DNA of 64,000 nucleotides from DASRDS01 sp035570055 (GTDB taxonomy: Bacteria > Gemmatimonadota > Gemmatimonadetes > Gemmatimonadales > Gemmatimonadaceae): positions 1 to 64,000 of the forward strand of contig DATMLM010000037.1 of assembly GCA_035570055.1 (NCBI GenBank). The letters are read 5' to 3'. Each line of letters starts with the position of its first letter. Within the stretch, counting starts at the first letter, position 1. The translations under genes and the position numbers were made by a program. Positions 16,267 to 24,632 of this stretch are shown one piece after another. The notes beneath the pieces are model-generated. The model was not told the DNA's origin and ran no database searches. It saw nothing but the letters and a program-made list of their open reading frames with translations.

Positions 16267-17571
16267 TTATTTACGCAGTGATTTGAAGCCCGCGCGAATC
16301 TCGTCGACATAGAGCTTCGGCTGCTCCCAGGCCGCGAAGTGGCCGCCGACGGGAAGGCGATTGTAACGCAGCAGCTTGGGATACGCTTTCTCGGTCCAGC
16401 TGCGCGGGGCCTCATAGAGCTCGTCGGGGAACACGCTGATGGCTGCCGGCACGGTGACGCCGTAGATGTCGAAGAAGGGCAGCTTGTTCTCCCAGTAGAG
16501 GCGAGCGGACGAGACGCCCGTGTTCGTCAACCAGTAGAGCGTGATGTTGTCGAGCACATCGTCGCGCGACAGGCCTTCTTTCTGTCCGGCAAACGCGCGC
16601 GAGATGAGCGCCAAGCTGGCGCCATCGTGATCGAGAATCCAGGACGCCAGTCCGATGGGCGAATCCGCGAGGGCCACTAACGTCTGCGGGCGGTTTGCCA
16701 TCTCGCCGGCGTACCCGACGTGGTGGCCATAAAAATCCTTCAGCTCGTCGAACGCTTTTTGCTCGTCGGGTGCGAGACCGGCCGGCGCCGGTGCATTGAT
16801 CGCCAGTGCCTTGGACACCTCGGGCGGCAGAGTCCCCGGCATGTTGGTGTGAATGCCGAGCAGGCCCTGAGGCGCCTGTACTCCCATCAGTTGCGTAACG
16901 GCCGCACCCCAATCGCCGCCGGCCGCCAGGTATTGCGTGTAGCCGAGGCGCTTCATTAACGCGTCCCACGCCTTCGCGATACGGGTGGTGTCCCAGCCGG
17001 TAGCAGTCGGCTTGGCGGAGAATCCGTAGCCCGGCAACGATGGAATCACCAGATGGAACGCGTCGGATGCGGTCCCGCCGTTGGCCTCGGGATTCGTCAA
17101 TGGATCGATGATCTTGAGCTGCTCGATCACCGAGCCCGGCCAGCCGTGCGTAACGATCAACGGCAGCGCGTTCTCGTGCTTCGACCTTACGTGAATGAAG
17201 TGAATGTCGAGGCCGTCGATCTCGGTGATGAACATCGGCAGCGCATTGAGTCGCGCCTCGACTTTGCGCCAGTCGTGCTTGGTTGACCAATACTCCGCGA
17301 GGGCTTTAATCGTCGCCAGTTGCACGCCTTGCGTTTGATCGGCGACCGTTTCCTTCTCCGGCCATCGAATGGCTGCGACGCGCCGGTGGAGGTCGGCCAG
17401 CGCTTCGTCAGGAAAGTGAACCTGAAACGGGCGGATGTCGGTGGGGGCATCGGCGAGCGCGGTACCCGCGTTGCCGAGCTGTACAGCGGCGATACTCATT
17501 GCGGCAGCCTCCAGAAAATGACGACGAGTGATGTCGGTGGCCACGCGGGGCTCGGCGTCGAAGGGCAGCAC
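16267..17571 (-). CDS. Epoxide hydrolase (EHN-type), Tat-exported
   Basis: The 434-aa product has a twin-arginine-like signal (TRRHFLEAAAMS), an N-terminal epoxide-hydrolase domain (IRPFQVHFPDEALADLHRR) and an alpha/beta-hydrolase core with the oxyanion motif HGWPGS, the nucleophile in GGDWGA (Asp about 220) and the catalytic His in GGHFAAWE. It should open epoxides to diols by a covalent Asp ester. The start is GTG at 17571; a second GTG at 17544 would still keep the twin-arginine motif. Export of this normally cytoplasmic family is notable. It is the third gene of an operon, 15 bases after the amidohydrolase. Confidence 0.9.
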   Translation of the reverse strand: MLPFDAEPRVATDITRRHFLEAAAMSIAAVQLGNAGTALADAPTDIRPFQVHFPDEALADLHRRVAAIRWPEKETVADQTQGVQLATIKALAEYWSTKHDWRKVEARLNALPMFITEIDGLDIHFIHVRSKHENALPLIVTHGWPGSVIEQLKIIDPLTNPEANGGTASDAFHLVIPSLPGYGFSAKPTATGWDTTRIAKAWDALMKRLGYTQYLAAGGDWGAAVTQLMGVQAPQGLLGIHTNMPGTLPPEVSKALAINAPAPAGLAPDEQKAFDELKDFYGHHVGYAGEMANRPQTLVALADSPIGLASWILDHDGASLALISRAFAGQKEGLSRDDVLDNITLYWLTNTGVSSARLYWENKLPFFDIYGVTVPAAISVFPDELYEAPRSWTEKAYPKLLRYNRLPVGGHFAAWEQPKLYVDEIRAGFKSLRK

Positions 17572-17586
17572 TTTGCGTACCGTTCG

Positions 17587-18720
17587 CTAGCGCGGCAGTC
17601 CTTGAGTGATCTTGAGCGCATTCGCGAAGTACACCTTCTTGAGCACGCTGTCAGGAAGGGCGATGCCATACAATTTCCAGAATGCGTGGTACGGCCGGTA
17701 GTAATCGAAATACTCGTCCGCCGTCTCGAACACGCGAAAGTAGTACGGATACTCGGTCGGTTGAAACGAGTCCTTCCCGAAGAGAATGCGGTCCTGGTAC
17801 TTGATGAAGAAATCGTGCGACGCGCGCGGCTGCCGGCCGATGTCATAGAGGACCGCCCCAACTTCCGTATACACGTTCGGCATGGCATCGAGCATCGCGG
17901 CGAGCGACGCGAGGTCGTTCGCGTGCCACCCCATGTGCGCGGCGATGAACGTGGTCCGCGGATGCTTGCGGAACATGTTGTCCCGCTCGGTCATGAGCTC
18001 TTCGAAGCTCGGAAAGCGGTCTTTCGGGTACCGGCGCCCCGGGAACAGCTCCAGCTCCAGCCAGCGCTCGTTGGTGTAGTCGACGGGTTGAAAGAACTCC
18101 CACGGGTCCGCCGTGTGAATGAACACCGGAATCCCCAGGCGGGCGCATTCGTCCCAGATGGGGTCGAGCGCGGGATCGTCAATGTGGAGTCGCGAACCGT
18201 CGCGCTTTCGTATCGAGAGCCCGAGACTCTTCGAGATCTCGCCGACGCCCACCGCGCCCGCGGCGACGTCGGCATCCAATTGCTTCACGGCACGCTCGGC
18301 CCATCCCGGCCCGACATCGTCGAAGTCGATGCCGGCGAGCACGCGCACCCGGTCTCTCATGGCGTTCGACGCGCGGATCGCCGCCACCGCATCGCGTAGC
18401 TCGCCGCCGGAGAGGTTATCGGCGGCGACCATCACGCGAACGTTCAATCCGTCCAGCGCCTTATGCAGCGTCTCCAGCCCCTGCTCGGAAGTAATGAGCT
18501 CGTTCGGGTGGCCATGAAAATCGATCGCCGGATATTTCGCCGCCTTCACGATATGCGCGGGTGTGACCAGCGTTGACTTCGGCCGATAGTCGAGAATGCT
18601 CGGCGGCGCCTCCCGCGGCGCTTCGCAATTCCCGGGACGGACTTCGGTCGTGCCCGCCGGGCACGCAGTCTGTGCGCTCAGCCGCGCTGACAGGATCGCG
18701 ATCGAGACTATTGCACGCAT
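17587..18720 (-). CDS. Exported amidohydrolase-family (Amidohydro_2-type) enzyme
   Basis: The 377-aa product has a signal peptide (IVSIAILSARLSAQ) and a metal-dependent TIM barrel: YPAIDFHGHPNE (metal site), VFIHTADPWEFF, TFIAAHMGWHAND and LFGKDSF. The Amidohydro_2 group includes decarboxylases and lactonases; the substrate is unknown. Its start overlaps the end of the upstream M28 peptidase by 13 bases, and the epoxide hydrolase follows closely, so the three are an operon. The FHGHP ligand set is complete, so an active enzyme is expected. Confidence 0.85.
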   Translation of the reverse strand: MRAIVSIAILSARLSAQTACPAGTTEVRPGNCEAPREAPPSILDYRPKSTLVTPAHIVKAAKYPAIDFHGHPNELITSEQGLETLHKALDGLNVRVMVAADNLSGGELRDAVAAIRASNAMRDRVRVLAGIDFDDVGPGWAERAVKQLDADVAAGAVGVGEISKSLGLSIRKRDGSRLHIDDPALDPIWDECARLGIPVFIHTADPWEFFQPVDYTNERWLELELFPGRRYPKDRFPSFEELMTERDNMFRKHPRTTFIAAHMGWHANDLASLAAMLDAMPNVYTEVGAVLYDIGRQPRASHDFFIKYQDRILFGKDSFQPTEYPYYFRVFETADEYFDYYRPYHAFWKLYGIALPDSVLKKVYFANALKITQGLPR

Positions 18721-20351
18721 GGCGCGTGTGGGTCCTTCTGCTTGGGCGCATTGAGCGCGGGCCGCGTCGGCGTGTTCGCCAGTGCCATGGCTGCGTCGTA
18801 CACCATGCGCGTCACCCGAGCCAAATCTGTGAAGTCGATGTACTGCACCTCATCCGTGACTTGGTGATAGTCCAGGTGCTCGCCGCGGGACAGCGCGACT
18901 GAGGGAATGCCGTACCGCGCGTAGCTATAGTGGTCCGCCCGGCAGTAGTACTGCAGCGGATGCCCGGGCACGTCGTACTCGTAGTCGAACACGAACGGGA
19001 CCGGCTGTTTGGCGTTCGCCCCCTCGAGGATGGCGCCGAACTGACTCGAGAGTCGCTTGGCGCCGACCACTTCCAGGTAAGTCGGATCGCCGGCGCCCGT
19101 GCCGCCGCGCGGAAAATCTGTGGCGGTGCCCCGTCCGACCATGTCTTGATCGATCTCCCCGATGATCGAGTCGAGGGGCACGGTCGAATGATCGGTAAAC
19201 CAGCGCGAGCCGAGCAGGCCTGCTTCTTCGCCGGTATGACTGACGAAGAGAATCGAGCGTTTGGGATGAGCGCCGCCGCGCGCCATCTTCTCGGCGATCT
19301 CGAGAATCGCGACGGTGCCCGAGCCGTCATCGTCCGCGCCGTTGCGGATCGAGTCGCGCCGCGGCGGGCGCACGCGCCGGAGACTGTCGAGGATCGCGTG
19401 AATGCGCGTCCACTCCGCCGGCGTTGGATCGCGAACCGGCGAGTCGGCGCCCATTGGGCGGATCACGCGGTTGAAGGCGCGCAGCGAGTCGTGATCGACC
19501 GGATTGTGGTCGAACCCGACGTGATCGTTGTGCGCCGTCAGCGAGACGTACTCGCCGCGGAGCCGCGGATCGCTCCCGTGGAGCACGGCGACCACGTTGC
19601 GTGCAGGGTACGGCACCGGAGACCGCGCGAAATCGAAATGCCCGCTGACGGTCGCCCCGGCGGCTCCCGGCGTGAGCGTCGATGGCGCCGCGCCGAGCAA
19701 CACCGTGGCCGCGTGTCGTGAGATCCTGAGCAACGCCACGGTCGAGGTGTCGCGCGTCGTGTCCGTGATCGGCACCCCTTCGCGCAGCCGCGCCACGGTC
19801 TCGCTTCCGAGGCCGTCGAGCATGACGATGGCGACGGCGACGGACGGCCGCCACCGGGGCAGCGACCGTCCGAATCCGCGCAACATCGTGTTCGCCGGGA
19901 CATCGAGCACCACGAGCTTGCCGGCCGCCTGGGACGGCGCGATCCAATGTGCGCTATCCGTGGCGTCGCCCCCATAGATCACCGGTACGCCGTCGAGTCT
20001 GCGTGCGGGCGCCCCGATGTTCGTTGGGAGGAGATCGCCCGGCACCTCGAGCACCGTGCCCTGCACGACGAGCCGCGATGTCGAGTCGATCGCCGCTTTC
20101 CAGAACGGCACGGTTTGGAAATACGTGCCACCCTCGCCGGCGGGCTCCAATCCCAATCGCTTGAACTCCGACGCGACGTAGTCGGCCGCCATATAGTCGC
20201 CTTTGCTCCCCGACTCGCGGCCCATCATCGAGTCATCGGCGATGATCTTCAAGCGGTATTCGAGGTCCTTCGTCGTGATATCGGGCGTTGTGGCCTGTGC
20301 ACCCAAGGCTCCGGTCCCGAGAACCGCGACCAACAGAAAGAGTCTGCGCAT
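18708..20351 (-). CDS. Exported M28-family zinc peptidase with PA-domain insert
   Basis: The 547-aa product has a signal peptide (FLLVAVLGTGALGAQ), an inserted protease-associated-like region (about residues 100-230) and a complete di-zinc M28 core: SLTAHNDHVG, GADDDGSGT, SHTGEEAGLLGS, IDQDMVG and HLDYHQVTDE. It should remove amino acids from peptides in the periplasm. ATG 20351 gives the clean signal peptide. A second M28 protein of the same length lies at 43285-44928 and matches it closely around the zinc ligands. First gene of the operon with amidohydrolase and epoxide hydrolase. Confidence 0.92.
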   Translation of the reverse strand: MRRLFLLVAVLGTGALGAQATTPDITTKDLEYRLKIIADDSMMGRESGSKGDYMAADYVASEFKRLGLEPAGEGGTYFQTVPFWKAAIDSTSRLVVQGTVLEVPGDLLPTNIGAPARRLDGVPVIYGGDATDSAHWIAPSQAAGKLVVLDVPANTMLRGFGRSLPRWRPSVAVAIVMLDGLGSETVARLREGVPITDTTRDTSTVALLRISRHAATVLLGAAPSTLTPGAAGATVSGHFDFARSPVPYPARNVVAVLHGSDPRLRGEYVSLTAHNDHVGFDHNPVDHDSLRAFNRVIRPMGADSPVRDPTPAEWTRIHAILDSLRRVRPPRRDSIRNGADDDGSGTVAILEIAEKMARGGAHPKRSILFVSHTGEEAGLLGSRWFTDHSTVPLDSIIGEIDQDMVGRGTATDFPRGGTGAGDPTYLEVVGAKRLSSQFGAILEGANAKQPVPFVFDYEYDVPGHPLQYYCRADHYSYARYGIPSVALSRGEHLDYHQVTDEVQYIDFTDLARVTRMVYDAAMALANTPTRPALNAPKQKDPHAPCVQ

Positions 20352-20470
20352 TGTGGTGCAGTACTTAGCGTACGGCACCGGACTCGTCTAGTCCTGACGT
20401 GTTAACCGGATGCTGACGCGGGCGTGACGTTACGAGGCGGAATGCAGTCCTCATAGGACCCCGCAAGCGG

Positions 20471-21303
20471 ATGCCCATGAGTGCTGAGCAGGTGGCTACG
20501 CCTCGTGCGGCCGTCGGGGAGCGATGGACGCATCGTCTCGAGCACCCCGCTTCCGCACCCCGCGCCAGCAAACATATACGCGCCTTGGATGGCCTCCGAG
20601 GCATCGCCATCCTGCTCGTTCTCCTACGCCATGTCGGTGAAGACGAGCCGGCCAGACGTACTATCTGTTCCTCGCGATCGTCCTGCTCATCGGGCAGCCC
20701 CAGATGCCGCACGGGACCTGGTGGTATTGGACGTATCTCAGCAATGTGATGATCGCGCGGTACGGCTGGCTGAACGCCGTATGGGATACGGGCCATCTGT
20801 GGTCGCTCGCCGTCGAAGAGCAGTTCTACCTCGTCTGGCCGGCGATCATTGCCTGGACGCCGCGCCGGCGTCTCCCAACGGTGTGCCTCTGCGTAATCCT
20901 CTCGGCGTTCACCCTCCGCGCCGTGCTCTTTGTAACGCACGGCTTGGACCACCGGCTGTCCACCGGCGGGCTCCTGTTTGGCAGCATGGCGGCGATGCTG
21001 GTCACCGCGGCGTGCATCTCGCGGATCGCCCACGGAGGCCGCATCCGCCGTGTACTCGAGTGGGGACCACTGGTGTCGTTCGGTACGTACAGCTACACGA
21101 TCTACCTCGTGCAACTGCCCATGCGCGATGCACTGGACCATTGGTTGGGGGGTCGTTTTGCCACGTGGGCACCCATGCTCGGCGTGGGGGTCCAGCTCGC
21201 GCTCCTTGTATGCGCCTCCTGGTACATTGCGTGGGTCAGCTGGCTGCTCGTGGAGCAGCCGCTGCTGTCGCTGAAGCGGTATGTGCCGATGCCGCGTCAG
21301 TAG
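20471..21303 (+). pseudogene. Acyltransferase-3 family gene, internally deleted and frameshifted
   Basis: The first part (frame of 20471) ends with the family N-terminus RALDGLRGIAILLVLLRHVGE. The last part is in another frame from about 20650: TYYLFLAIVLLIGQ, then HLWSLAVEEQFYLVWPAI, FGTYSYTIYLVQLP and SWLLVEQPLLSLKRY, ending at TAG 21301. The usual middle (the GVDLFFVLSGFLI helix and the Arg-rich FYxRR motif, roughly 60 residues) is missing at the switch near 20640-20650. An internal deletion with frame loss therefore destroyed the gene. Intact relatives are membrane O-acyltransferases of surface sugars. Family call is sure, deletion end points approximate. Confidence 0.8.
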
Positions 21304-21585
21304 CCTTCGGCCGCACCATGGAGGCGCGGATCGAACATCCCCGAGACACCGGTCGGCGTGCGCAGGATCGATGCGCCAATGCCGAGCGATCCGCGCCACG
21401 CCGAATCGACCGCGTAGTGCATGCTACGTAGCGCGGTGACCGTAGAGTCGGCGAGCCCGTCGCGCTCGTAGAGCAGTATGTCTGGTAGGTGCTGATGGTG
21501 CACGCGCGGTGCGCTGACGGCCGCGTTGATCCCCATGTCGTAGTCGACGACGTTCGAGATCACTTGGAAGACCAGCGTGATGATT
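21297..21585 (-). pseudogene. C-terminal fragment of a gamma-glutamyltransferase gene
   Basis: About 95 codons read RIITLVFQVISNVVDYDMG, then APRVHHQHLPDILLYERDG, to the end GMFDPRLHGAAEGY. They match the last part of the intact gene at 33142-34854 almost residue for residue until the tail, where the intact gene ends GMGAV. The fragment thus comes from a second paralogue with the FDPRLHGAA tail, also seen at 37967-38062. It has no N-terminus or active-site Thr. It is joined end to end with the broken acyltransferase on one side and a thioesterase fragment on the other. Confidence 0.85.
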
Positions 21586-21739
21586 CGGGGACGGGCCGAG
21601 TCGAGTCGGGCACCACTCGAAACGCCTGCTGATCGCCGATGGTGTGCTCGTCGACGGCGACGGGAAGGAAATCGCCCGCAGCACCGGCACGTTTCTGCCG
21701 AGCACGATCCGACTCTCCGACGACCTCGGCTACCGCTAG
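21586..21739 (+). pseudogene. C-terminal fragment of a PaaI-like thioesterase gene
   Basis: The stretch matches the end of the intact thioesterase at 38059-38490 (RLLIADGVLVDGDGKE, then FLPSTIRLSDDLGYR, stop TAG). It carries an extra 5 bases, a tandem copy of GAGTC near 21600, which breaks the frame. Only about 50 codons remain. Here the fragment points away from the gamma-glutamyltransferase fragment, while at 38060 the two point toward each other, so the junction at about 21585 is a rearrangement point. Bases 21740-21844 hold nothing recognisable. Confidence 0.8.
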
Positions 21740-21844
21740 TATCCCTCGGCGCTCAAGGGAGAGCTGAGGATTACGGTGCTGGTTTCAGCGTTACGCGGCG
21801 CCGCGAATTCGAATTATCCTACCTACCTCAATCGCTTTTTGTTA

Positions 21845-21863
21845 ATACAAGTACTTGTATACT
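21845..21863 (+). promoter_or_regulatory. Palindromic operator overlapping the higBA promoter
   Basis: A perfect 16-bp palindrome, ATACAAGTACTTGTAT (21845-21860), overlaps a good -10 hexamer TATACT (21858-21863) in an A/T-rich gap just before the toxin gene. No strong -35 was seen. Autorepression by the antitoxin at such palindromes is the rule for this type of module; binding here is an inference. Confidence 0.6.
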
Positions 21864-21882
21864 ATTCACTGTCTAGCTATCA

Positions 21883-22236
21883 TTGTCAAGAATCAAGGCT
21901 GTCATTTGGACGGGGTCATCCTTAGCGGATCTGCGGTCCTTCCCGGAGGATGCCAGGCGAAGGGCTGGGTTCGAGCTCAGCAAAGTGCAACGCGGTCTTG
22001 AGCCGTCCGATTGGAAGCCGTTTCCGGCGATTGGTCCGGGTGTCGTCGAGCTTCGCATTCACACCACGGTCGAGTATCGGGTCATGTATGTCGCCAAGTT
22101 CGAAGAAGGGCTATATGTGCTGCATGCGTTCGAAAAGCGTTCCCGCCAACCGCGTCAGGCCGATGTGGAGTTGGCGAAGACTCGCCTGCGTGATGTGCTC
22201 CGGACGCGCCGCTCCCCGGTGAGTAGCCGCTCATGA
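21883..22236 (+). CDS. higB: HigB-type (Gp49-like, RelE superfamily) toxin
   Basis: The 117-aa basic protein has the typical pattern AVIWTGSSLADLRSFPEDARRRAGFEL, GLEPSDWKPF, ELRIHTTVEYRVMYVAKFEEGLYVLHAFEKRS. Family members cleave mRNA on the ribosome. The start is TTG at 21883: an in-frame stop (21874) lies just upstream and no ATG is available. No ribosome-binding site is visible. The antitoxin gene overlaps its end by ATGA, in the toxin-first order typical of HigBA. Confidence 0.88.
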   Translation: MSRIKAVIWTGSSLADLRSFPEDARRRAGFELSKVQRGLEPSDWKPFPAIGPGVVELRIHTTVEYRVMYVAKFEEGLYVLHAFEKRSRQPRQADVELAKTRLRDVLRTRRSPVSSRS

Positions 22237-22532
22237 CCTCGCGCCGTGGCCCAGTCACACGACCTGATGGTAACATCTTTCGGGACCTCGGCTTCTCGCC
22301 CGCCGAGGCCGAGAATCTGCGTATTCGGAGTGAGTTGCTGACCGCGCTCCAGCAGGTCGTGCATGCGCATCCCACTCAAGCAATGGCAGCCGAACGCCTC
22401 GCCGTAACGCAGCCGCGCGTTAGCGATATTGTGCGAGGCAAGATCGAGCTCTTTAGCGTTGACTCACTGATCGAACTGCTCGGCCGCGCTCATATCCGTG
22501 TCGAAGTGCACATCGCGCCGAGCGCCGCGTGA
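22233..22532 (+). CDS. higA: HigA-type XRE-family antitoxin
   Basis: The 99-aa protein carries a helix-turn-helix of the XRE/HigA2 type: FSPAEAENLRIRSELLTALQQ, then QAMAAERLAVTQPRVSDIVRGKIELFSVDSLIELL. It should neutralise the toxin and repress the promoter at the 21845 palindrome. Its ATG overlaps the toxin stop by four bases, which couples translation. The module lies directly after a cluster of gene fragments, a typical place for a mobile stability module. Confidence 0.88.
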   Translation: MTSRRGPVTRPDGNIFRDLGFSPAEAENLRIRSELLTALQQVVHAHPTQAMAAERLAVTQPRVSDIVRGKIELFSVDSLIELLGRAHIRVEVHIAPSAA

Positions 22533-22544
22533 CAGCATCGAGCG

Positions 22545-22796
22545 TCAGTCGCGCTCAAACTGCTCGAAGGACGGTTGCTCGCGCCCCACCGCCTCGGCGA
22601 CGCGAACATAGTCGCGATACGAGATGACGACCGCGGTCTTGACGCCACGGCGCATCACGATCTGCGGAGCCGTGGCGGCGGCACCGATCACTTCACTGAG
22701 CTTGTTTTTCGCATCCTGCAGCGACCACTGACGGGGCCAGGCGCGCGGCGGGTATTCGGTTTGGCATCTGAGGCTCGCTGTGTCAAGTTGGATCAA
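22545..22796 (-). CDS. Phd/YefM-type antitoxin without an adjacent toxin
   Basis: The core WSLQDAKNKLSEVIGAAATAPQIVMRRGVKTAVVISYRDYVRV is a typical Phd/YefM N-terminal domain, followed by a short tail. The frame begins at TTG 22796, whose bases overlap the stop of the upstream MBL gene (TTGA). This gives a 25-residue leader before the usual start of the family. No ATG or GTG is available, so either TTG is used through coupling or the original start was lost. No PIN or RelE-type toxin follows; the next gene downstream is the convergent higA. Likely an orphan or a remnant. Confidence 0.7.
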   Translation of the reverse strand: MIQLDTASLRCQTEYPPRAWPRQWSLQDAKNKLSEVIGAAATAPQIVMRRGVKTAVVISYRDYVRVAEAVGREQPSFEQFERD

Positions 22797-23650
22797 TAGC
22801 GCTCGAGGTCGTGCCCGACGACTACGCGCCCCGTGTATCCGCCCAGGCGTACGCCGGCGATGAGCGTGCTGTCGGAGGCTCCGGCGCGCACGATGTGACT
22901 CAGAACTAGAAGCTTGGGCTTGGCGCGCGCGGCGAGCGCGCCGAGCTCGGAGTCAGAGGTGTGAAACGCGCGCATGTAGCGCGGCCAATCCTCCCCGCCG
23001 GGACGCGGCTCGGGGCGCACGGTTGACGCCGGATACACTTCGTGGACCAGCACGTCCACACCGCGCGCCGCTTCGGTCAGCGCCTCGGATGGGCGCGTAT
23101 CACCCGAGACGACGACCGTGCGGCCTGGCGTGTCGAAGCGATACCCGAATGCCCAACGCCAACTGCCGTGCGGGACGGCGATCGCGGTCACGCGTACACC
23201 CGCGCTGTCGTACACGACACCGGGGCGGATTTCGTGAACGTTCACCCGATAGCCATCGCGGGTCTCGTGTTCGAGTCCTTCGGTGCGGATCTGGATGTCC
23301 TCCGCATACGCGGCCAGCAACTCATCCGTCATGTGCTGCAGCCCCGGCGGCCCGAACACGACGAGCGGCTGTCGTCTGCCCATCACCCATGATGTGAGGA
23401 TGAGATCGGGGTAGCCGAGCGTGTGATCGCTGTGCAGGTGCGTGATGAACGTGGCTTCGGGCCCGGAGATCGTGAGATGCGCGGCCGACAACTGCCGCTC
23501 GACGCCCGGGCCGGCGTCGACCAGGAACACGCGCGGGCCGACGACGATCGCGGTCGCCGGGCCACTCGCGGCCGGATCCGGGAAAGGCGTGCCGGTGCCG
23601 AGGAGCACGACGATCGTGCTATCGATCAGGGCCGTGAGGAGCGGGATCAT
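22793..23650 (-). CDS. MBL-fold hydrolase, RNase Z/arylsulfatase-like
   Basis: The 285-aa product has the metallo-beta-lactamase metal motif THLHSDH, GDTRPSEAL, further ligands in HEVYP and a final LSH near the C-terminus, with the order seen in RNase Z-like and exported hydrolases. A short hydrophobic N-terminus (MIPLLTALIDSTIVVLLGTG) is the first beta strand rather than a signal peptide. Its ATG overlaps the stop of the SRPBCC gene (ATGA). Zinc-dependent phosphodiesterase or ester hydrolysis is likely; the substrate is unknown. True tRNA processing is less likely, given the accessory context. Confidence 0.85.
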   Translation of the reverse strand: MIPLLTALIDSTIVVLLGTGTPFPDPAASGPATAIVVGPRVFLVDAGPGVERQLSAAHLTISGPEATFITHLHSDHTLGYPDLILTSWVMGRRQPLVVFGPPGLQHMTDELLAAYAEDIQIRTEGLEHETRDGYRVNVHEIRPGVVYDSAGVRVTAIAVPHGSWRWAFGYRFDTPGRTVVVSGDTRPSEALTEAARGVDVLVHEVYPASTVRPEPRPGGEDWPRYMRAFHTSDSELGALAARAKPKLLVLSHIVRAGASDSTLIAGVRLGGYTGRVVVGHDLERY

Positions 23651-24102
23651 GGGGATTCGGCCAAGCGCGCGATGACCTGGTTCCGGCGCAGCAAAAAGCG
23701 GTACATGTAGTTCGTCAGGAAGAGCCGGTCGGCGAGTACGCCGAGCAATCCGAGGGGTGCGGTGTAGTCGAAGACATCGCGCATGCGGGTGCGGCCGTTC
23801 GGCATCGATTCAAAATAGTGGTCGTGGTCAAACCGCGCGAAGGCGCCGCGCACTTGCGAGTCGCGAAAGTGAAGCGGTGGCTCGTAGGCGGTGATGCGCG
23901 TGGTCAACCGCTGGCGCACGCCGAGGTGACGAGCCTCCCAGGTCACCGTATCGCCGAGTCCCATGAGCCCTGTCGTCACGCCAGCGACGGCTCGCTCTTC
24001 AGTCGACGCGGTCGACTGCAGGTGGACGTCCACACTGCGAGCGAGATCGAAACACCGGCCGATCGGCGCGTCGATGTCCAGCACGAGCTCGATACGCGGC
24101 AC
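23647..24102 (-). CDS. SRPBCC-family protein
   Basis: The 151-aa product starts IELVLDIDAPIGRCFDLARSVDVHLQS and continues with the START/polyketide-cyclase pattern (GDTVTWEARHLGVRQ, RMRDVFDYTAPLGLLGVLADRLFL). Such proteins bind a hydrophobic ligand in a helix-grip fold. It is coupled by ATGA to the MBL hydrolase downstream and lies 2 bases after an unknown gene. Close relatives are annotated only as SRPBCC or cell-division inhibitor-like proteins; the ligand is unknown. Confidence 0.8.
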   Translation of the reverse strand: MPRIELVLDIDAPIGRCFDLARSVDVHLQSTASTEERAVAGVTTGLMGLGDTVTWEARHLGVRQRLTTRITAYEPPLHFRDSQVRGAFARFDHDHYFESMPNGRTRMRDVFDYTAPLGLLGVLADRLFLTNYMYRFLLRRNQVIARLAESP

Positions 24103-24104
24103 GC

Positions 24105-24572
24105 TCAGGGCGACGTGAGCGACACGAATTCTTTCACCAGCTCCTCATTGCCCTCGTCAGCCGAGAATTCGACAAACTCGTCGTGAGAGAGGAACGCGCG
24201 GCTGTAGCCCGTTGGGTCGGTGATCAGATGCGCATCGAATCCCGCGAGCACGGCAATCTGAAAGAAACTCACGAAGTCAGCCGCCTCGTCGTCGAGAAAG
24301 ACCTGGCCTGGGGCATCTTCGACTCGTCGATGATCGCCGTACGACTGTCGCAGGCGATAGTAGAGGTGCCAATTCGTACTCGAATGCCAGATGTCCGTCT
24401 CCGTGAACCACAGAAGGCAGGCGCGATACGGTCGCATCGCACGCTCGACCGACTGGCAGAAGCGGAGCGACGCCGTGCAATCTCTCGGAATCGCCACCTT
24501 CGCGTGGAATGCTCCCGGACGCGGGCGCAGAGCATCCCATTCGGAGCACTCACTCGGGGTTAGAAAGTGCAT
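24105..24572 (-). CDS. Uncharacterised protein
   Basis: The frame codes for 155 aa from ATG 24572 (a GTG at 24590 would add six residues). I do not recognise a family. The sequence is acidic and aromatic-rich (DALRPRPGAFHAKVAIPRDC, WFTETDIWHSSTNWHLYYRLR, DEAADFVSFFQIAVLAGFDAHLITD) with no signal peptide or membrane helix, so it is probably a soluble cytoplasmic protein. Position, 2 bases before the SRPBCC gene, makes it the first gene of a four-gene operon ending with the orphan antitoxin. Confidence 0.6.
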   Translation of the reverse strand: MHFLTPSECSEWDALRPRPGAFHAKVAIPRDCTASLRFCQSVERAMRPYRACLLWFTETDIWHSSTNWHLYYRLRQSYGDHRRVEDAPGQVFLDDEAADFVSFFQIAVLAGFDAHLITDPTGYSRAFLSHDEFVEFSADEGNEELVKEFVSLTSP

Positions 24573-24632
24573 GCCGTATAATGTTAGCACGGCAGCTACG
24601 AACCGCCTCCGGGTGCTGTCAGCGCTGTTGCG

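Noticed and set aside
24577..24582. Perfect TATAAT on the plus strand
   Set aside because: No plus-strand gene follows within 1 kb, and no -35 is found; it is most likely the reverse side of the minus-strand gene start region.
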